Shown here piece after piece: positions 32,993-47,900 of a DNA stretch of 64,000 nucleotides (within the stretch, counting starts at the first letter, position 1; each line of letters begins with the position of its first letter). Source of the stretch: Choristoneura fumiferana (lineage: Eukaryota > Arthropoda > Insecta > Lepidoptera > Tortricidae); NCBI RefSeq assembly GCF_025370935.1, contig NC_133481.1, positions 18,063,527 to 18,127,526 on the forward strand, given 5' to 3'. Made by a program: the position numbers and the translations under genes. The notes below the pieces were generated by a model. That model saw only the letters and a program-made list of their open reading frames with translations, was not told the origin of the DNA and searched no databases.

Positions 32993-35900
32993 GTAAGTTT
33001 ATTTGTGTATTTTAAATACTATTATTATTATAACCATTGGATTGTATTGGATCCATTCCAAGGTAGTTTGTGCCACTCATTGCACGCCATCCCACTAATA
33101 TTACGAATGTGAAAGTTTGTAAGTCGATTTGTTTGTTACCTCTTCACGTCTTAACCACTGAACCGATTTAGATGAAATTCAGTTCCTATACAGATAGTTT
33201 GAGTCCCGAGAAAGGACATAGGATAGTTTTTATCCCGGAAAATTGCATAGTTCTAGCAGGATAGCGATAAACGAATTCTACGCGGACGGAGACGCGGGAA
33301 ACAGCTAGTAGATTATAATTGTTGGTACGCTTTCATGCTCAAAGTACTGAACCGATCGTGATAAAGTTTATTATATTTGGTAGCACAGTTAGATATTCTG
33401 AAAAGAATAATTATATTTTTTATCCTGGTAAATAAAGAAAGAAAGAAAGAAAGAAAAGAAAGAAAGAATATACATTTATTCACAACACAAGACAACAAAA
33501 TTATTAGGTACAAAAAAAACAACACAAAGGTATGTGTCATTGCGGTTGTGAATCGGACACTGGCTCAGGATAATGCTGAAGCGTTAAAAACACCCCAGCG
33601 CTGATTTTCAGCCAGCACCGTCGGCAACCCTCGGGCCGTTATAAAGACATACTACACACCATTAACTACATAAAACTACATAAATAAATATATATTTTGT
33701 AAACTATAAAATTAATTTATTGTGTGACTAAAACATAAAAATAAATGTATTAGGTACGTAGACATACATAATTAATTTTACAACTATTATTATTATGCAC
33801 TCACTTGCCAAGTACACACCCTAACGCGGGCTAAAAAGAAAAATTAAATTAAAGAAAGAAATCGAAAAAAACAAAAAGCAGTTTGTGAAATAGTGCTGGA
33901 AAGGAGAGGAATTAAGATTTTTTAAATAGTATAGTTCCCGCGGGCACGCGACAATAGTACATTGTTGCAGCAAGCAGAAAGTTATTTATTGCACCGAGTG
34001 CCGATTTGGAAAAAAAGCACGAGGGCAATATAAGTAAATTACCTAATGCGAGGTACATAACCTGCTTTTCCTTCAACTATTACAAGAATAGTAGACGAAA
34101 AAAAAACTCATGCTAAACTATTAATAGGAAATAAATGTCACTAGCACTCGATGATTCTATTTTCGTAAGTTTAACATTCACACTCTCGCCAATTTTTTTT
34201 TTAATTTCTTACTTTTTTTAGGCAGAGTTAATATATATTTTTACCCGCGATCTGTCAAATTTCAGATGGGCGCCAGGTTGGCCAACCTTAAGTATTTTTC
34301 ACTTCTCATGCTCGTAAAGTTCGTGTTTATGCTGTATCTAGGCGACATAAAATGACTTTTTATGCTCTAGTGCATAAAATAATATCTTCGTCTAAGACCA
34401 ACTTAAGACCAAGGTAATCAGGTGTCAACAGCCACAAACAAAAAAGTTTCTGTATATTTTTTAGATAATTTTTAATTTATATAAAACTGAAAATCATTCA
34501 AATCAATCATAATAAATCAGTAAAATAAAAAAATGGAATCATTATAATAATGCATAAAAAAATAAAAGGTACATAGAAAGTGAATCATTGTTTCCACTGT
34601 TGCTATTTCATTTCCTCGCCATCGAAGTGAAAAGCAGAGTGTAAAACTCGAGCATTAAACCCATTTTCCCCTCGACGTGTCTATCTACCCTCGCCGTACC
34701 GGCTCGGGTGGCTATATGAACGCCTCGGGTAAAATGGCTCGTTTTATGTTCCTGTTGTACAATCTACCATTTTTAATTATATACGGCTAACTTACTATTT
34801 TTGGTAGGATTGGTAGCAACAATTTTTTTGTACGCAATCTGTCAAATTTCATAAGACCGTCAGGTTGACCAACCTAACACTACATTATTTTTATACGCTA
34901 TGCAGGCTAATTTTTTTTACGAGGATGTCATGTCATTAACCTCCGCCTTCACAAATATATTTTTCACTTCTCATGCTCGTAAAGTTTTTTTCATCACACT
35001 TGCTCGTAAACAGTGTCGTAACATGCATGCTACCTTAGTTGCAACCCCCCAAATAAAACCCTCGACCTTAATGTGCTTGTCATGAAACCCGTGGTCGGTA
35101 AATGAGTCATTGCGCGTACCTACACATTTTCTTGCCATGAAGCCCAAGGTCGGTAAATGAGTCAGTGCCCGTACTGATGGCGCTGCGCCGTGCCGCGTGC
35201 CCGTGCGCGCGCTCCTGCTGCAGGACTACATGGACCACATGCACACGCACGTTGCGGCGCATGCCGAGGGAGGTTGAGGGCGACGTTGCCAAGAGCACAG
35301 CCTAAGGTATCGCCAATATGTGGAAGAATTATATTTTTTCTTTTACAAATATAAAATTTTACTTGCAAATGTGATGAAAAACATTGTATGTCGCACGGGC
35401 GGTACTATAATTACGAACATCGACTCATTAAAGCCCTCAGTCTTCGACTTCGGGCTTCTAATAGACTCTCGTTCGTAATTCCTTATTTACCGCCCTTAAG
35501 ACACAATGTACTATTAAAGTGTTCATGCCGGATTTAGGCGACATAAAATGACTTTTTATGCTCTAGTGCATAAAGTAAAATCTTCATCTAAGACCAAGGC
35601 AATCAGGTGTAAACAACCACAAACAAAGAAGTTTCTACATTTTTTTAATAATTTTTAATTTATATAAATGTAAAAATCAATGAAATCAATAAAAATAAAT
35701 GAATAAAACTAAAAAAATATAATTATATAATAACTAGCTTTTGCTCGCGGCTTCGCTGCGTGGAATTCGGTTATGTGTTACTATGTGTTATTCTAGAAGT
35801 ACAGCTACCTACATACTAAATTTCATGGTTCTAAGCCCAGCGGTTGTTATTTCAAGATTTTATCCCTAGGTATCCCGTGAGAATATCGGGTCAAAAAGTT

Positions 35901-38900
35901 GCTTATGTGCTATTCCAGACGTCCAGCTACCTACATATCAAATTTCATGACTCTAAGCCCAGCGGTTATTATTTCGAGATTTTATCCCTATCCCGTGGGA
36001 ATATCGGGATAAAAAGTAGCCTATGTGTTATTCTAGAAGTCCAGCTACCTACATACTAAATTTCATGACTCTAAGCCCAGCGGTTGTTATTTCGAGATTT
36101 TATCCGTATCCCGTAGGAATACCGGGATAAAAAGTATCCTATGTTTTAATCCAGGTTATAAACTGACTTTTCGCCAAATTTCATCTATATCTGTCCAGCC
36201 CTTTCAGTTTGAAGAAGTAACAAACATTCACTCACTCACTCACAAACTTTCACATTTATAATATAAAGTAGGATATATATAGTAGAATAGTCCAATTAGT
36301 TTTAAAATAGTTATTAATTTTGAACAAAAAGAAGCATTTAAAGCGGCACTTTACAGAAAAAAACGAGGATCAATTTTTTTTTGCTATTTGAATTTTGAAC
36401 AAATGTCCATTAGTCGTATTGAGCATACGTTTTTAAAAAGTAATATGTATTGTAATTTTGAACAGACCGTCGTTTTTTTTTCTGGCATTCAAAGTGAAAA
36501 GTAGTGTTTAACGCGAGATTAAACAACCATAATGACACTCGAACTATAGCCTATAAACATGTCGTGTCATTGTGGCTTGTTTTAGTCCCTTGTTGAAACA
36601 ATCTACTATTATATTATTCAACGGGGGTTCACAACAATATTATCACCGTGCTGACTAACTCGGGCAAAAGCTACTAGGTTAAAGTATTATACTTATGCGG
36701 TTATTTATCTATATTGCGGTCTGTTTCCTGTTTAACTCTAAACCGCATTACAGTCATATGTCTTATTACGAGTATTTATCTGTCTCATCATCATCATGTC
36801 AGCCGAAAGAAGTCCACTGCTGGTCATAGGCCTCCCCCAAGGCTCTCACTCAGACCAGTCTTGTGCTTTCCGCATCCAACGCGATCCCGCGATCTTAACC
36901 AGGTCGTCGCTCCATCTTGTTGGAGGCCTACCGACAACTCATCTCCCGGTCCGCGGACGCCATTCGAGAACCTTCTGACCCCATTTAGGTATTTTCTTCT
37001 TTTTTTTCAGTCTAATAGTGGGTGCTCCAAAAGCAAGTAATCCATCAGGTTCAATGGCGTCTGGAGTTGTCTTCAACTGCGCGCTCGATAATTTGCATGC
37101 GAGGAATGTCACCTGTCAGCCGTTGAAACTTGAGAATGATGGTAATCTGCTTTTTATCTATAACTATTTTGCTCTGCAATTATGTTCATAGGGTTCCATA
37201 GCCCAATGGTACTATCAGAACCTAAAGCCCGGTTCAGACAGCTGCGAGAAATATTGTGGAAATGGCATTACTTACATTGCGAGGCCGTAAAGGCAACGAG
37301 TTTGTAGTGATCAATCGAGCGCCGCAATGTAATGCAATTTGAACGATTTTTCTTCAAGGTCTAATCTAGGCTTAAGGTTATATTTCTAACCCCTGACGCT
37401 AAAATTCTGTGTCTGTCTGTGGCACCGTAGCTCTTTAACGGGTGGACCGATTTGAATGCGGTTTTTTTTCATTTGAAAACAGGTTTTCTAGCGATGGTTC
37501 TTATAGACGTAGTCACTCGTTTTATTTTTCAGTTTTGTGTCACGACACCTTCGATTATTTAAGAAAAAAAATTGTTTTCCTTATATTCCTTATTTGACCT
37601 TTGCAAATAAACATTTTTAATTAATTTTAGGTCGATTCAGCAGTTCACGAGACTTCTTTCGCAACGACATGTGGTTTGGAGCGACGATAGCAGAATTTCC
37701 TGAAAAGAAGTTATTGGTAACTATTTCTTTACTTAAATAAAAATTCAAATATCCAAACCTTATCTTGACCTTTATTGTCTTATCGCGACACCAAGTGTTC
37801 AATACAAATAACGATAAAAAATTAAAATTTATTTAAATAAGTAAAATAAAACTGATACACTTAATTAATTTCATCCAAAACTTTAAAATATTAAAAATGT
37901 AAACAGACAAAAATATATTTCTATAAAATGGCAATATTAAATTTATCAATGTGAGACCAAGCCTGTCAATGCCTTCTCTTCTGTACTTCTCTCTGCGGCC
38001 GTCCAATAAGCTGGCCATAATAGTTCATTGTGTCTTAATGGCAAGGCTTAAGCACTGACTCATTTACCAACCACGGGTTTCATGACAAGCACATTAAGGT
38101 CGAGGGTTTTATTTAGGGGGTTGCAACTAAGGTAGCCTGCATGTTACGACACTGTTATTATATATTATATTATATATTTATTATATAAATATTTTTTAAA
38201 CTCTCACGCTTGTAAAGTTTTACGTAAACTCCAATTCAATAGAATCGGACAATCCTGTAGACACTTCCAGCCTACTAATATAAACACCGGGCTGCCTAAG
38301 GCTTTGTGATGTGACTATTATTCTTTTTTGATTCCTTTTAGATGATAATTGCAACAACAGGGACATATATAATCAAGTGTGCCCACGATAGGGTGTCTTA
38401 AATATGTAGAAAATTGACAGATTCTATTGAATTGTACTTTAGTTAGTTTGTTTACGCTGGATCTAGGCGACATAAAATGACTTTTTATGCTCTAGTGCAT
38501 AAAGTAAAATCTTCGTTTAAGACCAAGGCAATCAGGTGTAAACAGCCACAAGAAAATAAGTTTCTACATATTTTTTAAAATAATTTTTAATTTATATAAA
38601 ACTAAAAATGAATCAAATCAATCAAAACTAAAAATTTATAATTATAATAGTAATGCGTTAACAATAAAAGGTACATAGTAAGTGACCAAATTGTTTCCAC
38701 CATTTCCTCGCCATCGAATTGAAAAGCAGTGTAAAACTTCCCCTCGACGTGTCTATCCACCCTCACCGTACCGGCTCGGGTGGCTATATGAACGTCTTGG
38801 GTAAAATGCTCGTTTTATGCTCTTGTTGTACAATCTACTATTATTTATTTATTTATTTATACTACAAAACTATCAATAAAGTTTTTTCTAATATTTTCGC

Positions 38901-41900
38901 ATTGTTTTATACACCAAGACTGCTTGTTCTCAGATTTGTGCCCCCCGTTGGGCCAAACCGTATAGAGACCGACATCTACTAGCCAACGGAGCATGCTACC
39001 TCCAGACTAAGAAGCGGGGCCTCCCGATTTACCCTCTCGGAGACATGAGTAAGTATCTCTCTCTTCTAAGTCACTACACTCTAAGGATCAGTAAAGGCTA
39101 TCCAGAATTATAAAAAACCTCGCCATATTGCGGAATACCAATAGAACTAATTTCTTGCACTGGTAACACTAAATTCAAATGTCATCTGTCTATATTGCTG
39201 TCAAAGTTTAACGTTGTTTGCGCGTGGTATTTTAAAGTGTTATTTTGCGTTAAAATGCCGAAGATTATCCATAGCCTTGGAAGGAAAATAATTCCCAATG
39301 TATAAAAGTGTCATAGAAATAGGCTGAGGGATTAGAAAATATATACCGGCACCGTTGTTTTTAAGACTGATGGGTATCATAATATAGTAGTAGTAAGTGT
39401 AAAGAATGATGCCAGCCAGCCTTTAGAGAACCTTCATGACAACTTTCTAGGGGAAATAATGTTGTGGTTCCCCTCCCCTTCCACACCGTATAGCTTGCCA
39501 TAATTTCTCGCTAGATGGCGTTAGGAGTCGCTGCATAGTCTCTGCGACAATACCAGAAATAAAATCATTTAGTTATTCACTTTTCAGAGGTTTATCTAGT
39601 TTAGAAAACAGATAAAACCTAGTTTTTGCTGAAAAATTCAATTAAAACCGTAAGGATAACGTCACGTGGCCTGTATGAAAGCGAAACAATTTCCCAGACA
39701 AAGCGCCTGCTGGAAACAAACAGCAACAATTCCCATCAAAAGCAACAATTGCGGCTTTCCACGTCACAGGCTCTAAAATTTAAGCGTAAATTCAGGCATG
39801 CACTACTGGTTATGCAATGATATTCTATGCACAAATGCGTAGACTCTGGCCAGCGAAATCTGTCCACGCATTTTTTACGAAACTTTAATCTGGTATCATT
39901 TTTGAGACTGTCAAAATTGGGATGTCCCAATTTTTGACACCATATAATAAATCGAAAACCATTTGGAGAAATAGGCTTCGTGATAAACTGAATTAAGTAA
40001 ACAAAATTTAAGTAATGACCCTCGTTCGACCCCTGCAGTGTCTCGTCACAAAGGTAGTTATAAAGCAGGTCTACACTCTTAAGCAAATTGACAGTTTGAA
40101 ATGTTGCTATCCTGCTTATAATAGCAAAGAGTGACAAGGATAGAACTTTAATCACATCATGATGCGCACCCGGCTTTAAACAGTTGGCATTTATCGTAAA
40201 GTCCGAAATGTATACTAGTATTTCCAAAGTATTTTTACAAATTAAATTATTAAATTACTACGTTACAAGTAAATACAAAAGAACAAAAACAGATTTTTAA
40301 ATAAAAAATATCTATTTACTATTACACCATTAAACAAACAGGAATAATCGAAGCTAAAAGAAGATAAATAAATAAAGCTATTTGTCATGGTTCACTTAGG
40401 ACCCTAAGACGTGCTTCAATTACTTAATGTCAAATGTAATGCCACAGATTATGTTATGTACGACCTGAATTTTTCTAGGCAATGGAACGTGGCTGTCTCA
40501 CTGTGACGTCATCCAGCGTATTTCGTAAAAAAAATATAAAAAATTTAAATGGTAAAAATGGTATCTTAAAATATCCTATTCTTTCCGAAAATAAAATAAA
40601 AACTATAGGTAATTTTTTTGGTGCATCCCAATTGTCATTATAGTCATTCTAGCCCGGCTTAGATAATTTTGATACTTCGTCTAAAAGAAATAAATAAATA
40701 ATTTCTTGTTTAATTCAATCTCCTATCATCCTCAATATGCAAAATGTTATAAGATTATGTTAAAGTTAGAAGATCCATTCTGGTCAAAATGGTCCAATAA
40801 TTGATGCGTCTGGACTGTACGTAAATGGGCACTGACAAAGGTCATAAAATTTACCAAGGGACTCCTAAAGTTTATTATCAACTTTCACATTACTACATGA
40901 ATTTTTATGTAGCTTGAAAAGTTCCGAGTAATTAATTATCTGGAAAATTTTAATAATTTCTAAGTATCAACATAGTTTAATCAGTGTACAGCAAGTGTTG
41001 CCAGCCTCAATTTTTTTTAATTGCCGCGGTTTCTCGTGAACAGCTTTCGCTCACCAGAGTCTATACATGTACAAGTATTTTATATATATTTTCTAAGTTT
41101 AAACATGAAAAAGCAACAAACACAGGCGAATTTGAGAAGGCTCTCAAACTTCCACATTATTTACCTACTAGTAAAGGTGCATGTGGTGAATTTTCACTTC
41201 AGGTGAACTTTACCTTTATATTTATCCCAGAGCACCAGGCGTACATGACGAACGGGGTGCGAAAGGAGTACGGCGCGTACGGTACGCATCTCAACTTCTA
41301 TGCGTACGCGCAGGCCGGGCTGTCCATGAAGGTGACACAGAACAACACCATCATCATTGGGGCACCAGGACTCCTGCAATGGTCAGGTTGGTAAAATAAA
41401 TCATTAGGGCTTATACAAAGTGTTCATTATTAAACTGAAAAACCTCAAACATACAAAAGTCGTATTATTTCAAAATATTCGTATGTTTTGCTAAAAGAAT
41501 AAATTCTACTTGATTGAGGTACGGTAGAACAAATTGAATCATGGCCCAGGATGGAACCTTTTAATAGTCAATTTCACTATGATTTCCTTGACAAAAGTAT
41601 GAGATGTCAACATGACATTAGTAGCACAAAGGTTCCACCCTGGGTCATGATCACTCGTACTCTGTACTCGTAGTTGTTAGTTGTTTCGCCGTTTTTTTGA
41701 AGAAAACCAAAAGTAATGGAAAAACGGTCAGAAGAGAGAATTAAAAAAATGAAACCTATTTATTTAAAGTGTAATCAACCCTTCTTTCGATTCTGAACAA
41801 ATTACTTTCTGATTTCCAGTTATTTAATTTACCTATTCGCATCGGAATTCAGTCCGTTAGTACCTAAAGATAAAGAGCCCGGATCGGAACGGAATCGCCT

Positions 41901-44900
41901 ATCCAATGGCTTCTTTCAGTAGGCCGAGGTTAACCGCGTGACTTTGTGAATCAAGTAAACTATGTAATACAAGCGGCCGCACTGGCAGTTTTAAGTTTAC
42001 TTGTATAAAAAAGTCACGCGGTTAAAAACCGCGGCGGTGTAGCCGTAGTGTGGCGTCGGCCTTACTGACAAAAAAACCTAACTTTTAAACCGGAATCAAT
42101 AGAGGAGTCGGAGACAGTAAATAGATTTGGTTCCGATATCGGAACTGGATTTAGAGAATCAGTGCCCTTAGTGTAAGTTTTCGGTTACAAAATACGTCTC
42201 GATCGCGTTCGCGTTAAAATCTCAATTTGTATGCCAACACGAACAGCGCCTCTAGCGGAACGTTTGCGATGTTAGTGTTTCCATACAATTTGAGATTTTA
42301 ACGCGAACGCGATCGAGACGTATTTTGTACCGAAAACTTACACTAAGGGCACTGGTTACTTCTCGAAGTCAAGATTACTACATAAGTTTGTCCGCAGTTT
42401 AAAGAACGAGTGCTATGAATAACTGATTGATTTGCGAATTGATTTGTTGTTTTGCAGGTGGTATAGTGGAATATAGGTTTGGCACGGATGTAAACAGTAT
42501 ATATCTGAACAAACGACCGATAGTCAACCCTTACTTTACTGACGATATAGGACCAGACGACTATCTAGGTAAGTATATTCTTTTAAATCGCTGTACTCTT
42601 GACAGAGTGGTTGTGGTTGTCAGTTGAGGTTCATTAGTAGTATATAGCCACTTTACGAGTAGGTCCTTTAGTTTAGTTGACTGGGAATCGAACCCAGTTC
42701 TTTATTATTCCGTGATGCGTGTTTTAAGCTTATTTACATGCAGCCTTATTTACGCTTTCCTATGCTTCGTTTTAGGGTTCCGTAGTCAACTAGGAACCCT
42801 TATAGTTTTGCCATGTCTGTCCGTCTGTCTGTCTATCTGTCTGTCTGCGGCTAAGCTCAGAGACCGTTAGTACTAGAAAGCTGTAATTTGGCATGAATAT
42901 ACAATATCAGTCACGCCGACAGTGGTAGAATAAAAAAAAGTAAAAATATTTTTTTAGGGTACCTCCCGTAGACGTAAACTTGGGGTGTTTTTTTTTCTTG
43001 AGTGTGGCGTATCGTTGGATAGGTCTTTCAAAACCATTGGGGGTTGCGAAATATTCAACTTTAAAGTGCAAATTTTTATGAAAATCGAGCGACCTATAAC
43101 ACCCCTCTTTTACGTCGGAGGTTAAAAAAGCTAGTTTTCAAAATAATGTTAATAACGTAAAGTTATTTTCAGGCTACAGTGTGGAATCTGGCATATTTGA
43201 GGATGGTGGCAGCACCCTGTATGTGTCCGGCGCCCCGCGAGCTCGAGTGGGTTTCGGTCAGGTAATAAAAGGACCATCCTATACTATGCTATATGCTTAG
43301 GATGCCTATCTAGACACCCTCTACAATGCGTTTACAAACATAAACATAAGCATAAAGTTAAACTGTTTTTTATCTCATTACACTTGCTCATATGCTTGTT
43401 TTTCTTTTGTACAATAAAGAGTTTACATACATACATACATACATACATATGCTCATAAGCGGTATCATAACATGCAGACTAACTTGATTCCAATTCTCTA
43501 AATTTTAAATAAATATATATATATATATTTCTACTGGGTACGCATGAGCTGGTATAATTTGGTAAAAACTCTTAGCACAAACAACAAATATCAAAAACCT
43601 GAAAATCTTACTTTTTATGAACTAAAATAATTTCCTTGCTCACCCGCGACCTTACGATAGCTAAGCTTATGCAAAATATGCGTGTTCATGCAGTTCCTCC
43701 ACCTCCACACTGTAAGAACACACACAAATCACACAAACCCATCTATCACCACCACCACACTACACTGACCCAAAAAAAGCAAAGCAAAGTAACGCCTGAT
43801 TCAATAAATTACTTACTTTTTATGTCTGTCTGTCCATTTCCATAACCCATCTACATTAAAATGCATATATTTTGCTAAGAAGCAGGACTCTGTGTGGAAC
43901 CCTCAAAACGTGAGTCTGACCCGCACTTGTGTTTTACTAACTTAAATCTAGTTTTAAATCTGTTAAGATTTTTTTTTCTCAGCTTATATTAGTGTCGTCA
44001 GCATTTATAAAAAAAAACTTTCCTATCAGGTCCTGGTCTTCGAACCACCAAGAAGCGAATTAGATTCCCTTAAAATAAGAGCCAAACTGGAAGGTCCTCA
44101 GCTTGGATCATATTTCGGAGCTAGTCTGTGCTGCATGGACATCAATGGCGACGGCAGAACTGACGTTTTGGTGGGAGCCCCCAATTATATCGGGAAAGGG
44201 GAAGAAGTCTATGACCAAGGAGCGGTGTTTGTTTATTTGAATAAAGAAGAGGTAAGACTTGAAGATACTGAACCTTACTAGTAATTATAAATGCGAAAGT
44301 TTGGGAGAGTGTGTGAGTGTGTGTTTATGCGCGCGCGCGCGCGTTTGTGTGTATACTTTTTACTCCTACACGTTCGTTTTCAAAAATAAGTGTACCCTTT
44401 CTTTTTTTTTTAATTTTGGAAAAAATATGGTATACCTACTCAGAATCAAGAGCACAATCAATTCCGATAGTTTAAAAAAAAAAAAAAAATTTTTTTTTTT
44501 TCATACACTTAGTACGGGCGTGACAAAACTGACTGGTAAAATTTTGTATGAAAAAATGGGGACTATTTTTTAAATGATCGGAATCGATTGTGCTCTTCAT
44601 ACTGAGTAGGTAAAACCATATTTTTTCCAAAATTTCAAAAAAACGTAAGGTACATTTTTTTTTCTGAAAACGCCCTGCTATGTGATATAGCGATAATTTG
44701 AGATTCTGACAAGGATATCTTATCCTTATCCTTCTATACCTTTTATATATAAACTATGTTTAAATAAATAAAAAATATATACGACAGTTTTCAGCACAGA
44801 TAACTATATGATTCCCGCGTTCGCGCTAATCTAATTCTTCGCAGACAAAGTCACGGGCAACAGTTAGCGGATGAATAAACGGAAGAATGTAGGGACACAG

Positions 44901-47900
44901 TGATAAAGAGTCTGGTGGTTAGGTTACGACTGAAAATCATGGAAATAAAATAAATAAATTGTAAACTGATACAATTTAAGTGGAAGAAAAAAATACATAA
45001 CTGGACGCCTGGGTCCAGGAATGGAACGGAGATGACAGATCAAGAAACCCATAAGGATTACCTACTACTTCTACGAATACCGTGCTAAATTAATTGGAAC
45101 TATTTCACTAACTAACGCTTCTGCTTTTCAGGCTACCGGTTTTATTCTTGATTACGCTGGTCGTGTCACAGGATCAGAAGCTGTGGGCGCCAGGTTTGGG
45201 AGTACCATTGCTGATTTAGGAGACGATGATGGCGATGGGTTTAGAGGTAAAGCTAATGTCTATTGCACGTCCGTTGACTTATTTCGGGGTGGAAGCTTTT
45301 GAATTGCAACAGCGGTTTGATTACCAACTACGGACCCAGAACTTCAGCACTGCTTAGTGAATGGCAGAGATAAGGTTGGCTAATAGCCACTTACTTAACC
45401 GTTCTTAACCAACAATCACCACAACTCTATCAAGTGTAATGGCTTAAAAGATATTTTGACTTTGACTTTGTCTTTGAACCATGGTGTGGGTTAAGTAAAG
45501 TCATGGCTTAGGGTCCTTGGCTTTTCCTAGGATTTGTCAACTTTTTACTGCGAAAACATAATCAGCTTTTGAGTTTAAGCCGCCAATTTTATGTACAATA
45601 AAATTGTGGTGGAATAAGTAGTTCTACTAATGATGATATGAATGATGATTATGAAGATAACGTATTAATTATCGAAGTATTATTTGTTCTAGATATAGCC
45701 GTAAGTGCTCCATGGGAGAACGATGGCGAAGGAGCTGTGTACATCTATAGAGGAGACAAACACGGACTTAGAAGTCAGTATGTGCAGAGAATCGTCGCAA
45801 GAGGAGCCAGGGGTCTCGGCATGTCTATAGCTAATGGACATGATGTGGATGGAAATAAATGTAATGGTAAGAAAGACTGAAAAATAACTTAATTTGAAAA
45901 TTTATCTACAGTCAGTAATCTACAAGTATTATTTCGGAATAATTTCTTATAATACATTATATGGCTTGTCATACAGCAGATAAATTTTTTTTTTATGAAA
46001 ATACAAGGACATTACTCATAGCTAAAATTATTTTAAAAGTTTTCAATGTTACCTATGCACTTTAAAAGGAATAGGGATGTCCCAAAAATAAAATGCGGAT
46101 ACCAAAAATATACAAAGTACCTACTTACCAAAATTAACAAACAAAGAAAATATATACATTGTTAAAACTTTTTAGCTTATACTCCACAAGCTTCCTGCTA
46201 TCAACAAGCACCCAGATGAATGTCACAGACACAGTTTAAAAAAAAACTATCTAAAATCATAAAGTTAATCAACAATTTTTTGCAACAAAATCGTTCATCC
46301 AATATTAGATGCAGCATGAAAATTTTCAAAATTTCTGTAACTGCTTTTATTTCAGATCTAGCTATAGGTGCGCACGCGACTGGTACAGCTTACATCTACA
46401 GATGCATCCCTACCATACATGTGCACGCAAACATCAAGATACCAGAGGCAGTAGATTTACCACAAAATGCCACTAACTTTACTGCAGTATTCTGCGTCAA
46501 AGTACCACCGATGAAAAACTGGCCATATGTTGGGATAGGTATTTATTTGTGTATAAAATAATTATAATATTTCCTTTTACTCGTAGGGCAGTGGTTTCTA
46601 ACCCATTTGAAATTAACTCCTCAAAAGTTTAGTGGTAAACAAGGTGCAGTGCGTTGGTTGTACCCACTATTATCAGATTGCAACTTTATGTTGCCACTCA
46701 CGAAATAGTTTTCCCATTTTGGAAGTACTTCATACGTTCAGGTTTGGAACCAATGCTGTAAAGCTTTTGCAAGTTAGATGTATGATCTTTCTGGTTAAAT
46801 TTAACATTGCCAAATCTCAGGAATACTCAGGAGATTTAGAAATTTCAATTAAATTTAGGATAAATACATTATGTTCTTCGAGCGATTTGGCCTACCCATT
46901 GCCATCTTAACTTACATATTCTCTGAACTTCCGACTTAATACTGTTCTGATATTTACAGAACTGACTGCCTCAATCACTGTGGATCCTGAAGGCAACAGG
47001 GCCATGCTTACTGGAGAGTCCGAATATAGCGTTCTCGCTAAACCTGGTGAGGACAACTGCCAAGAACAAGCTGTCGCGGTGATGGTAAGCCGAAATATCT
47101 CAAGTAGTTTTAAAAAATGGCGAGATTAAATTCCGAAACTAAAAAATAGTAAAGTGAGTATAAATTGTGAAACATAGATGCACTATTATAGTAATATTAT
47201 AAATGCAAAAAACAGCTTTCACAGGAACATCAAGAAGTTTGTAATAAAAAAAAATAAACCCATTAGTGGGTGCGATAAGACCGCCTATTGCTTACCTTGT
47301 AATTTTGTCTGTGTACCTGTGTTTCTATATCGCTTACTATTTCTGGTGTACAATAAAGAGTATTTGTATTGTATTGTGGGAATCTTTGAGCTGATCACAA
47401 TTTTGAATGGGCACGACTGTTGAAGATCGAGTTAATTAACTATTTATTTTCTGTTTAGTTTTTTTAATGTAGTTGGGTTTGTTTTGATTTTTTGAATTAT
47501 GTTTCTTCAGTAGTATATTTTGATGATTATTATTTTATTAATGTTCCAGCCAACGGCAGATCTTTCCAGACCAATTACCATCAAGTTTGATCTGGAGCCA
47601 CTTGAAATTATGACAAGTAAGTGTAACTTTAAATTTAGGGTCATACTGAAAACCAGCACTGCGGCTTGCCATGGCAACACGCTGAGTATGGCCTTTTTTG
47701 CTTCTTTCGGCACAATGTAATTTTTTCTTTCTTTTTTAGTATGAAAGAGTATCTAATGAGGTTGTATTATTTTTAATTGTGATTTTTTTTGCTGTGCCGA
47801 ATTTTGTCAAATAAATTTATTCTTATGATTGGATTTTTGGAGTCTTTTCGTATTTTTTTTTAAATACCAAAAAGAAAAATCCAATCATAATTTGATTGCT

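Noticed and set aside
33377..33604. 75-codon plus frame with a lysine/glutamate repeat
   Set aside because: The KERKKERKERK part comes from the GAAA microsatellite of an antisense LINE tail.
35791..36145. CRISPR-like array
   Set aside because: Units are long diverged tandem repeats with no spacer pattern, in a eukaryotic intron.
39736..40227. 163-codon antisense open frame, the longest in the window
   Set aside because: It lies inside an integrin intron, shows no recognisable domain, and its DNA includes an inverted 'ttgggatgtcccaa' motif and repeat-like pieces. Length alone is not enough in repeat-rich DNA.
45760..45775. RGD motif in integrin exon 10 as a ligand site
   Set aside because: It falls in a propeller strand next to the IYRG segment of the receptor itself; RGD is recognised in ligands, not supplied by the alpha chain.
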